Below are positions 1 through 6,517 of a stretch of 27,936 nucleotides of DNA, in pieces (the first letter of the stretch is position 1; each line of letters starts with the position of its first letter). Location: positions 1 to 27,936 of the forward strand of contig PUMG01000377.1 of NCBI GenBank assembly GCA_003551265.1. Direction: 5' to 3'. The translations under genes were made by a program, and so were the position numbers. This DNA comes from Halovenus sp. (GTDB lineage Archaea; Halobacteriota; Halobacteria; Halobacteriales; Haloarculaceae). The notes under the pieces are model-generated. The model saw only the letters and a program-made list of their open reading frames with translations, searched no databases and was not told where the DNA came from.

Positions 1-2
1 CG

Positions 3-845
3 ACCGCAGAAACACGGTATCGAGAGGGGTATGCAAGCTACGTGGACGGACGAGAGGCGTTCACCAGTGCGATGGGTAACAACGAGCAGCGGCAGTGGCT
101 CGACGCCGAGCACGAGTTCAGCGAGGCAACGACGGCGTTCGAGGCTGCTCGCGACGAGTTCGAAACCGCAGCACGGTTCGCCGCGGACGCGACCACCGCG
201 GCGTACTTCGAGCAGGTCAAGCAGAAAGCCGCCTCGCTCTGGCGGGCCGCAGACTGGCTGAATGACGCCGCCAGCGCGTTCGCCAGCGGGGAGGGCAGAC
301 AGGGTAACGGTCTCCGACAGGATGCCGAGGGACCGCTCGAAACCGCACGCAAACTCCCCGACCCGCTCGAACCCGAGGAGTTGCCACCGGATGAAGACCT
401 TCTCGACGAGGAGTTCCGGAACGACCAGTCAGCGGGAGACGACATGAAACTCGAACTCGATGAGAGTGGCATCATCGACGGGACCGATGCCGCCACGGAA
501 GAAATAGACGAGGTCGTCGAGGGGGTGGACGAGGTCGTCGAGGGGGTGGACGAGGTCGTCGAAGGGACTGACGCCGCCACCAGAGAGACCGGCGGAACCG
601 CTCACGGCGACGCTGCTGCGGACACATCCTCGATGGACGAGCCAGAGAGTGACTTCGACGACGCGGATCTCGAAGCCATCACGGCCGAAGTCGAACAGCA
701 GGCGGATCAATCAGCGACGACAGGAGACAGTGCTCGCCCCAGCGAACCTGCGGATGAACCCGACGCCCAGAATATCGAGGGTGAACTCGACGACGATGAC
801 CTCGAACTGGAACTCGTCGACCCGACCGAAGACGACGCGGACTGA
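3..845 (+). CDS. Acidic hypothetical protein, 5' truncated by window edge
   Basis: The reading frame is open from the first bases, so the true start lies left of the window. The GTG at 42 is just the first start-like codon inside it. The visible N-terminal half is rich in Ala, Glu and Arg and reads as amphipathic helices, possibly a helical-repeat or coiled-coil bundle. The C-terminal half is very acidic and probably disordered, typical of proteins in a salt-in cytoplasm. I see no signal peptide, membrane segment or catalytic motif. A seven-residue unit (D-E-V-V-E-G-V/T) occurs three times, encoded by 21-bp tandem repeats at 507-569. The gene ends 16 bp before the stop of convergent serS. I do not recognise a family and infer no function. 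Confidence is in the coding call only. Confidence 0.75.
   Translation, partial: TAETRYREGYASYVDGREAFTSAMGNNEQRQWLDAEHEFSEATTAFEAARDEFETAARFAADATTAAYFEQVKQKAASLWRAADWLNDAASAFASGEGRQGNGLRQDAEGPLETARKLPDPLEPEELPPDEDLLDEEFRNDQSAGDDMKLELDESGIIDGTDAATEEIDEVVEGVDEVVEGVDEVVEGTDAATRETGGTAHGDAAADTSSMDEPESDFDDADLEAITAEVEQQADQSATTGDSARPSEPADEPDAQNIEGELDDDDLELELVDPTEDDAD
507..569 (+). repeat. 21-bp in-frame tandem repeat, three units
   Basis: Units lie at 507-527, 528-548 and 549-569. The first two are identical; the third differs in its last codon and in one Glu codon. The period is seven codons, so gain or loss of a unit keeps the frame. It encodes an acidic heptad-like peptide in the disordered tail of the first gene. 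Confidence 0.9.
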
Positions 846-861
846 GCGCGGGAGTTCACTT

Positions 862-2244
862 TCACTCTTTTTTGCCCGCACCAACGGCTGACTCACCGAC
901 GGGGTCGTGGCCCTCGATGCGTTCCTGGCCGTCCATGTACGGGCGGAGCGCTTCGGGAATCGTGATAGTGCCGTCGTCGTTCTGGTAGTACTCCATGATG
1001 GCGACCATCACGCGTCCGAGCGCGGTGCCCGAGGCGTTCAGTGTGTGGAGATACTCGGCGGACTCGTGGCGTTCGGGACGGTAGCGAAGTCCGATGCGAC
1101 GGGCCTGGAAGTCCTCGAAGTTCGAGGCGCTCGAAACTTCGAGCCATCGGCCGCCCCGGTCCGGGCCGTAGTCCATGTCGTCGGCGGGTGCCCACACCTC
1201 GATGTCGTACGTCCGGGCGGAGGCGAACGTCAGGTCACCGCCACACAGCAACGTGACACGATAGGGCAACCCCAGCCGCTCGAGCACTTCCTCGGCCTCT
1301 CTGACGAGTTCTTCGAGGCGGTTGTCGCTCTCTTCGGGGGCGACGAAGTTGACGAGTTCGACCTTGTTGAACTGGTGGACGCGGACGATACCACGGGTTT
1401 CTGTGCCGTGTTCGCCAGCCTCGCGTCTGAAGTTCGGGGTGTACGCCTGGTGCTTGAGCGGGAGGTCGTCGGCGAGCAGTATCTCGTCGCGGTACATGTT
1501 CGTCACCGGCACTTCCGCTGTTGGACAGAGCCAGAGGTCCTCACGCTCGTAGGGTTCGTCGTTGCTCCCACCCACCCGGTAGGCGTCCTCGGCGAACTTC
1601 GGGAGCTGTCCCGTTCCTGTCATCGAGTCGCTGTTGACTGGAATTGGGGGGAACACCTCGGTGTATCCCTGCTCACGGTGCACGTCACGCATGAACTGGA
1701 TGAGTGCGTGTTCGAGGCGTGCGGCGTCACCCTTGAGAAAGTAAAAGCCACCGCCGGTTACTTTCGCGCCGCGTTCGAAGTCGAGCAGTTCCAGTTCCTC
1801 ACCCAGGTCGTAGTGCGGGACGACCTCGCCTGGGAGGTCACGCAACTCATCGAAACCCACACGTCTGACCTCTTCGTTGTCGAGTTCGTCCTCGCCCGGC
1901 GGCACCGATTCCTGTGGAACGTTGGGGAGTTCCAGCAACCGTGCTTCGAGGGCTGCTTCGAGTTCGTCAGCTTCTGTCTCGACCGTATCGAGTTCGTCTT
2001 TCAGCTCCTGTGAGCGTGCGATGGCTTCCTCGGCCTTTTCGTCCTCGCCGTCGCGTTTGAGGTCACCAATCTGGCTGCTTATCTCGTTTCGCTCCTGTCG
2101 GAGGTCGTCACCACGGGATTTCAGCGCTCGCCACTGCTCGTCGAGAGAGAGAATCTCGTCGACGTCGACGTCGTCGCTCCCGCGCAATTCGAGCGCCTCC
2201 CGCACGGTATCAGGGTTCTCGCGAACGAACTGCCTGCTTAACAT
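862..2244 (-). CDS. serS: Seryl-tRNA synthetase (class II, bacterial-type)
   Basis: Charges tRNA-Ser with serine in the cytoplasm, using ATP. The 460-aa product has the full SerRS layout. An N-terminal helical hairpin (about residues 30-100) forms the long coiled-coil arm that contacts the tRNA variable arm. The class II core follows: motif 1 near 193-205 (GYTEVFPP), motif 2 near 271-292 (NFRREAG, then RVHQF) and motif 3 near 404-417 (SGTALGR). The length matches the common bacterial/eukaryal-type SerRS, not the divergent methanogen type. I start at the ATG at 2244 (MLSRQFV), not at the upstream in-frame codon at 2271, because family homology begins with this residue. A short hairpin abuts the start codon (2245-2261). 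A TATA-like box on the minus strand near 2302-2308 could drive it. Convergent with the upstream acidic gene. Confidence 0.97.
   Translation of the reverse strand: MLSRQFVRENPDTVREALELRGSDDVDVDEILSLDEQWRALKSRGDDLRQERNEISSQIGDLKRDGEDEKAEEAIARSQELKDELDTVETEADELEAALEARLLELPNVPQESVPPGEDELDNEEVRRVGFDELRDLPGEVVPHYDLGEELELLDFERGAKVTGGGFYFLKGDAARLEHALIQFMRDVHREQGYTEVFPPIPVNSDSMTGTGQLPKFAEDAYRVGGSNDEPYEREDLWLCPTAEVPVTNMYRDEILLADDLPLKHQAYTPNFRREAGEHGTETRGIVRVHQFNKVELVNFVAPEESDNRLEELVREAEEVLERLGLPYRVTLLCGGDLTFASARTYDIEVWAPADDMDYGPDRGGRWLEVSSASNFEDFQARRIGLRYRPERHESAEYLHTLNASGTALGRVMVAIMEYYQNDDGTITIPEALRPYMDGQERIEGHDPVGESAVGAGKKE
868..873 (+). terminator. Possible T-run terminator of the first gene
   Basis: Six consecutive T residues follow a pyrimidine-rich stretch 23 bases after the stop codon. 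Archaeal intrinsic termination uses U-tracts without needing a hairpin. The site overlaps the last codons of convergent serS. Inferred from base composition only. Confidence 0.35.
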
Positions 2245-2261
2245 ACCGTCTCGTTGACGGT
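2245..2261 (-). other. Hairpin immediately upstream of the serS start codon
   Basis: Perfect 6-bp arms (ACCGTC / GACGGT) around a 5-nt loop. The 3' arm of the RNA hairpin ends directly against the AUG. No Shine-Dalgarno sequence is visible. The position suggests an effect on translation initiation, but this is inference. Confidence 0.5.
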
Positions 2262-2401
2262 GGTGTCGCAAAACCGTATCGTTCTCTCGATGATGACGTA
2301 CGATAATTCCTGTATGAGAAGAACCACTCGGTGTCTGCTCGGTGGGATGGTCATCTGCGGTCGTGGTGCGGTATCAGTACCGAACTTGTGAGGTACTGAA
2401 G

Positions 2402-3301
2402 TCAGCTGAACGCCTTCACCCAGCCGGGAACTGCCGCCATGCCTTCTTTGTCTTCCCAGCCGTGTTCGCGGAGGTAGCCTTCGAGTGTCATCAACTCGAA
2501 CCCGAAGCGACGTTCGAGCGCGTCGATATCAGCGCTGTAACCGACCTCGTTGAACCACTCACACATGACGGTGAACTCCTCGCCGAAGTCGTCGTAGGCG
2601 TCCTCGATCGGGACGTGATACGGCGCGACATCGAGTCCGGAGACGGCCGATATCGTTTCGGCGGTCTCTGCGAGTGTCAGTTCGTCACCCGCGAGTTCGA
2701 TGCGCTCACCCACGAACGAGTCGGGGTCTGCGAACGTCGCAGCCGCGATACGACCTACGTCGTCGATGTCGACCATTTGCAACGGGACGCCCTCGGCGAG
2801 AGGCAGTGCCAGCGTCCCATCGTCGACGATACTCTCGACGAACGCTTCGAGGTTCTGGAAGAAAAACACCGGCCCGAGCACGGTCAGTGGCAGGTCCAGT
2901 TCCCGGGCGTACGCTTCGATTTCTGCGGCGGAGTCGAAGTGTGGGACACCCGTCTCGCGCCAGTGACTCCCGACACCGCTGAAAACGACGTGTTCGATAC
3001 CCGTCTCGGCCGCCACGTCGGCGGCGTTTTTGCCCTGTTGTACCTGCTGGTCGTAGCCCTCAGTCCAGAAGTTCGTCACCAGAAACAACGCGTCTGCGTC
3101 GCCGATGGGTCCGCGAAGTGAGTCCGGGTCGTTCAGGTCTCCCTCGACCATCGTGACTCCGCGGTCGCTTAGTTGCTGTGCAGTCTCGCTCGTGGTGTCG
3201 CGCGTCAATCCGTGCACGTCGACCTGCCCGGATCCGAGGAGGTGTTCGACCACCGCACCACCTTGATTGCCCGTCGCGCCAGTCACGAGAACGGTCGTCA
3301 T
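2402..3301 (-). CDS. NmrA-like NAD(P)-binding oxidoreductase/sensor
   Basis: A 299-aa atypical short-chain dehydrogenase of the NmrA/HSCARG type. Residues 2-7 form the first beta strand, followed by the dinucleotide-binding GATGNQGG loop (8-15). An acidic strand end (VEGDLND) lies near residue 53, and HVVFSGVGS near 105 matches the strand carrying the conserved serine. Family members either reduce quinones and similar carbonyls (E. coli QorB/YtfG type) or sense the NADPH/NADP ratio; the sequence does not decide between these. It is divergent from an HxlR regulator, the same pairing as E. coli ytfG/ytfH, which favours a redox or electrophile-stress role. A purine-rich GGAGG (3309-3313) lies 7 nt before the ATG, supporting the start at 3301. 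Confidence 0.85.
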   Translation of the reverse strand: MTTVLVTGATGNQGGAVVEHLLGSGQVDVHGLTRDTTSETAQQLSDRGVTMVEGDLNDPDSLRGPIGDADALFLVTNFWTEGYDQQVQQGKNAADVAAETGIEHVVFSGVGSHWRETGVPHFDSAAEIEAYARELDLPLTVLGPVFFFQNLEAFVESIVDDGTLALPLAEGVPLQMVDIDDVGRIAAATFADPDSFVGERIELAGDELTLAETAETISAVSGLDVAPYHVPIEDAYDDFGEEFTVMCEWFNEVGYSADIDALERRFGFELMTLEGYLREHGWEDKEGMAAVPGWVKAFS

Positions 3302-3365
3302 TGGCTTTCCTCCGTGGTCTTCGTCGAGATAGCTGTACTCCGAGACGATTGCGGTTGTAGTTTCA

Positions 3366-3430
3366 TTACGTTACTTGGTTCGTTCCAGAACCTATATATC
3401 GGTTCGCGAACATAGATGACACTACGTAAC
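3366..3430. promoter_or_regulatory. Shared divergent promoter of NmrA-like and HxlR genes
   Basis: A single TATA-like sequence (CTATATAT, 3392-3399) reads well in both directions. Rightward it predicts a transcript start about 13 nt before the HxlR ATG. Leftward it predicts a leader of roughly 65 nt ahead of the NmrA-like gene. Directly beside it is a perfect 10-bp palindrome GTTCGCGAAC (3402-3411). TTACGT-type half-sites flank the box at 3366-3371 and, inverted, around 3424-3429. This is the natural place for HxlR autoregulation; binding is inferred. Confidence 0.55.
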
Positions 3431-3434
3431 ATCG

Positions 3435-3776
3435 ATGTCAGGGACACATACGCAGTCTGAAACGAGCGTGGAGGAGAAGAACGCGGAGGCGTGTCCGGTG
3501 GTCGAGGCAGTCGAGGAGATTGGCTCACAGTGGCGACTGATTGTCTTGCACGATTTACAGGAGGGAGAGATGCGCTTCAACGAACTCAAGCGCTCGACGG
3601 GTGCGAATTCACGGACACTCTCACGTGTGCTCGACGACCTCGGTGAGGCAGCGCTTGTCGAGCGCCGTGTCGAGGACCGTCCAATCGCGACCTACTACAG
3701 CCTCACCGAGAAAGGAGAGGCGCTGTGTCCGGTGCTGACCAGCCTCGAAGCGTGGGCAACAGAGTGGGTGGTGTGA
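3435..3776 (+). CDS. HxlR-family winged-helix transcriptional regulator
   Basis: A 113-aa DNA-binding protein with the HxlR signature: an N-terminal ACPV (Cys20), then GSQWRLIVLHDL, FNELKR and the recognition-helix region NSRTLSRVLDDLGEAALVERR. The wing follows (DRPIATYYSLTEKGEAL) and a C-terminal dimerisation helix ends at 113. Members bind as dimers, and several use the N-terminal cysteine to sense quinones, aldehydes or hypochlorite. Cys20 is at the expected place and Cys98 is a second candidate. Divergent transcription from the NmrA-like oxidoreductase suggests it controls that gene and itself. The start at 3435 fits the TATA box about 40 bp upstream and a very short leader. The effector is unknown. 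Confidence 0.92.
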   Translation: MSGTHTQSETSVEEKNAEACPVVEAVEEIGSQWRLIVLHDLQEGEMRFNELKRSTGANSRTLSRVLDDLGEAALVERRVEDRPIATYYSLTEKGEALCPVLTSLEAWATEWVV

Positions 3777-3814
3777 CGGCCGAGCCCAGGTGATTCATCA
3801 GTGTGCCGGGAGTC

Positions 3815-4462
3815 TCACGGCGCTTCTTCGAGAATGGAATCGAGCAGTTCTGAGACAGCCGAAATCTCGTCTTCGTTGATGGTGTGAGCCATGCCAGGAT
3901 AGATTCGTGTGTCGACCGATGCGCCAAGCCGTTGGAGAACGTCCGCAGTCTCGTGAACGCGGGATTCGGGAATGTGTGGGTCGATGTCGCTACAGCCGAG
4001 GAAGGCAGGCGTCCCCTGCAGGTCACCCTCGTACTCCTCCGGGTCGACAGACTCCCCGATAAGCCCGCCCGAGAACACAGCGAGACCGCCGTATTGCGTC
4101 GGGTTTCGGGCGACGAACTCGCTGGCGAGACAGCCACCCTGCGAGAAGCCACAGACGAGGATACGCTCGGTCGGGATGTCGGCTTCGTTCGCCTCAGTGA
4201 CGAGCTCACTCAGACGCTGTAGTCCCGACGACCGGCCAGGCTCGTTCGCTTCGACCGGTGCGAGAAACGAGTTTGGATACCACGTGTTGCGTGCGGCCTG
4301 TGGGGCGAGATAGGCAACCTCCTCACGGTAGAACTCGTACGCAAGTTGAATCATGCTCCGGGCTGTCGCCCCGCGACCGTGGACGAGGACAACTGCCGCA
4401 ACTGCCTCCTGGAGTGGTGCACCATCTGTAGCGACCGGCTCGCGCTGGTGTGGACCCGTCAT
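3815..4462 (-). CDS. Alpha/beta hydrolase, phospholipase/carboxylesterase family
   Basis: A 215-aa serine hydrolase of the carboxylesterase/thioesterase type (Pfam Abhydrolase_2-like). The oxyanion region VLVHGRGATA (26-35) is followed by the nucleophile elbow GFSQGG with Ser107. The acid is Asp161 within SDIDPHIP, and the His is His193 in GMAHTI. All three catalytic residues are in order with normal spacing, so it is probably active as a cytoplasmic esterase. The substrate cannot be read from sequence. In bacteria, related hydrolases (MhqD type) sit in quinone- or electrophile-responsive clusters, so its place next to HxlR and NmrA-like genes is suggestive only. It is convergent with hxlR across a 38-bp gap. 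No clear promoter was recognised upstream. Confidence 0.88.
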   Translation of the reverse strand: MTGPHQREPVATDGAPLQEAVAAVVLVHGRGATARSMIQLAYEFYREEVAYLAPQAARNTWYPNSFLAPVEANEPGRSSGLQRLSELVTEANEADIPTERILVCGFSQGGCLASEFVARNPTQYGGLAVFSGGLIGESVDPEEYEGDLQGTPAFLGCSDIDPHIPESRVHETADVLQRLGASVDTRIYPGMAHTINEDEISAVSELLDSILEEAP

Positions 4463-4700
4463 CGCGCACGCAACCCCGTGGCGTCATCGCGGTCGTTGTG
4501 ATCCGGTATTCGGAACACGACCTGGTGGCTGTCGGAGACGTGTGTGGTCATCTATGAGTATCTAGGATGGCCAAGACGCTTATAGAGATTATCGTACGTC
4601 ATCAGAGATTTCTCGCTGTCCATCGCAACGAGAATTACTGTACAGGTACGATACTCCATATATACGCGCCGTCGTACCCGTGGTCGACAGCCAATCTAAT

Positions 4701-4708
4701 GATTTATC
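4701..4708 (+). promoter_or_regulatory. TATA-like box of citrate synthase
   Basis: GATTTATC centred about 31 bp before the ATG at 4736 predicts a start site within a few bases of the start codon, so the mRNA would be nearly leaderless. The 273-bp gap 4463-4735 is more AT-rich than its surroundings and contains a second TATA-like run near 4658-4667. I see no gene in it. Confidence 0.5.
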
Positions 4709-4735
4709 CCGCGTGCTTGGTTACACCCACTAGGT

Positions 4736-5887
4736 ATGTCCGACGAACTCAAGAAGGGGTTAGAAGGCGTTCTCGCGGCGGAGTCGAGGCTCAGCAATAT
4801 CGATGGTGATGCTGGACGGCTCATCTATCAGGGCTACGACATCGAGACGCTCGCCCGCGAGGCCAGCTACGAGGAGGTGCTATCGTTGCTCTGGAACGGG
4901 GAGCTTCCGACACGTGAGGAACTCGACGCGTTCGCGGATGCGATGGCCAGTGAGCGTGCGGTCGACGACCGCGTTCTCGAGATGCTCGAAGACCTCGCTG
5001 TGGCCGACGAACATCCGATGGCCGCCCTCCGAAGCGGTGTCTCGATGCTCTCGGCGGGCGAACCCGAGCGCGGGAGCGACCCTGACGACCTCGATGCTGT
5101 GCGACGGATGGGACGCCGAGTAGTTGCCAAGGTGCCGACGATACTGGCTGCATACGACCGACTGCGTCGCGGCGAGCAGCCACTCGAACCCCGCGAGGAC
5201 CTCTCTCACGCCGGAAACTTTCTCTACATGCTGACCGGCGAGGAGCCGAGCGAGACTGCCGAGGAGACGTTCGACATGGCGCTTATCCTTCACACTGACC
5301 ACGGTCTCAACGCCTCAACGTTCACCTCGCTCGTCATCGCCTCGACCAAGGCTGACGTCTACAGCGCCCTCACTGGCGGTGTTGGTGCACTCTCCGGTTC
5401 GCTACACGGCGGTGCGAATCAGGACGTGATGAACACGCTCCTGGAGATTGAAGAGAGCGATAAAGAGGCGCTCCAGTGGGCAAAAGACACCGTCGAGGCG
5501 GGCGGTCGAATCCCCGGCTGGGGCCATCGCGTCTACAACGTCACCGACCCCCGGGCGAAGATTCTCCGCGCGAAACTCGAAGACCTCGCTGCGGACACTG
5601 GCGAAGCCCGCTGGCTCGAACACACCACCACCATCGAGACGTATCTGACCGAGGAAATCGGACTCCCCGAGAAAGGAATCGCACCCAACGTCGACTACTA
5701 CTCCGGTGCGGTTTATTACACGCTGGACATCCCGGTCGATATGTACACCGGTATCTTCGCCATGGCTCGCGCTGGCGGCTGGCTCGCTCATATCCTCGAA
5801 TACCGTGCGGACAACCGCCTCATCCGTCCCCGGGGCCGCTACATCGGACCCGATGACCGCGAGTTTGTCCCGCTTGACGAACGGTAA
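4736..5887 (+). CDS. citZ: Citrate synthase
   Basis: Condenses acetyl-CoA and oxaloacetate to citrate, the entry step of the TCA cycle. The 383-aa length matches the short archaeal/Gram-positive citrate synthases. Active-site elements are all visible: the LHTDHGLNAS helix (185-194), catalytic His224 in GSLHGGANQ, His264 in PGWGHRVY and catalytic Asp320 in APNVDYYSG. Near the C-terminus RPRGRYIGP carries the conserved substrate-binding arginines. 2-Methylcitrate synthases share this fold, but no prpB/prpD-type genes lie nearby, so the housekeeping enzyme is the better call. It is monocistronic, with a near-leaderless promoter. Convergent with the Rid-family gene 39 bp downstream. Confidence 0.95.
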   Translation: MSDELKKGLEGVLAAESRLSNIDGDAGRLIYQGYDIETLAREASYEEVLSLLWNGELPTREELDAFADAMASERAVDDRVLEMLEDLAVADEHPMAALRSGVSMLSAGEPERGSDPDDLDAVRRMGRRVVAKVPTILAAYDRLRRGEQPLEPREDLSHAGNFLYMLTGEEPSETAEETFDMALILHTDHGLNASTFTSLVIASTKADVYSALTGGVGALSGSLHGGANQDVMNTLLEIEESDKEALQWAKDTVEAGGRIPGWGHRVYNVTDPRAKILRAKLEDLAADTGEARWLEHTTTIETYLTEEIGLPEKGIAPNVDYYSGAVYYTLDIPVDMYTGIFAMARAGGWLAHILEYRADNRLIRPRGRYIGPDDREFVPLDER

Positions 5888-5926
5888 AGTACCGCAGGGA
5901 CTGTACGCTATAATTTTCGCCCACCT

Positions 5927-6370
5927 CTAGATTCGCCGAATCTCCTCGCCATCCGGCTCGATTGCGTCGATATCTGCGTCAGTAAGTGGCACCTCCACCT
6001 CTATCTCGACGAGATACCCTTCGTGAGCGAGCTGGTGGGCACCGAGAACGGTGTGACAGGGGTACGGCTCCTCGAACGTCTCCAGATACACCTGCTTGTA
6101 CCCCTCGAAGTACCGTTCGTGTGGCTCTACGATGTGTGTCGTCACTTTGGTCACATCTGCGGTTCCCTTGCCGATGGCTCCGAGAAGAACCTCGACGTTC
6201 TCGTACGCTTTTCTTGCCTGCGTTTCGATGTCGTCGCCGATGATGTTCGACTCCGAATCCATCGCAACCTGGCCGGCCATGTAGAACTGGCCGTTGGCGA
6301 TAATCGCGTGGTTGTAGCCGATGCCCCGGGCATCCTTGAGCGGTCCCGGATTGATTGCCAGCCGTTCCAT
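5927..6370 (-). CDS. RidA/YjgF/UK114-family protein, non-canonical
   Basis: 147 aa starting at MERLAINPG. The longer frame to 6445 adds 25 residues of non-homologous promoter sequence, so I reject it. The fold is recognised from AIIANGQFYMAGQVAMD, the QARKAYENVEVLLGAIGKGTADVTKVTTHI block and the terminal LVEIEVEV. RidA proteins form trimers that hydrolyse reactive enamine/imine intermediates released by PLP enzymes. The arginine that canonical RidA uses for this (in the VARLP segment) is not in its expected position: the segment reads HTVLGAHQLAHEGYLVEIE. That suggests another Rid subfamily with an unknown activity. Divergent from the metal ATPase. A TATA-like box (CTATACTT on the minus strand, near 6400-6407) would give a leader of only a few bases. 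Confidence 0.85.
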   Translation of the reverse strand: MERLAINPGPLKDARGIGYNHAIIANGQFYMAGQVAMDSESNIIGDDIETQARKAYENVEVLLGAIGKGTADVTKVTTHIVEPHERYFEGYKQVYLETFEEPYPCHTVLGAHQLAHEGYLVEIEVEVPLTDADIDAIEPDGEEIRRI

Positions 6371-6444
6371 ACGCCGACTACACTCCTTTCTCACAAGAAA
6401 GTATAGGGAGTGGCGTACGTCATCACCGGTTTTGCATTTCTTCA

Positions 6445-6466
6445 ATATTTATTTAGGCTGGCCTAA
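6445..6466 (+). promoter_or_regulatory. Metal ATPase promoter with DtxR/IdeR-like box
   Basis: An AT-rich TATA element (ATATTTATTTA, from 6446) is followed at once by the inverted repeat TTAGGC-TG-GCCTAA (6453-6466), which has perfect 6-bp arms. TTAGG...CCTAA is the core of the box bound by DtxR/IdeR-type iron- or manganese-dependent regulators, known in haloarchaea as Idr1/Idr2/SirR. The predicted transcript start is near 6476-6480, so a bound dimer would lie between TATA box and start site, a repressing position. The start codon is at 6518. Binding is inferred from the motif. Confidence 0.65.
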
Positions 6467-6517
6467 CTCTTTTGGGGAGATGAGAACATTCATTCTGCAG
6501 CGGAGTGAAATACGAGC

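Noticed and set aside
907..2013. 368-codon frame antisense to serS
   Set aside because: Shadow of a conserved synthetase gene; no recognisable motif and no promoter.
4567..4809. 80-codon plus-strand frame upstream of citrate synthase
   Set aside because: It runs through the AT-rich promoter region and into citZ in another frame, with no protein-like composition.
6371..6445. 25-residue N-terminal extension of the Rid-family protein
   Set aside because: The extra residues come from promoter DNA with a TATA-like box and do not resemble Rid proteins; homology starts at MERLAINPG.
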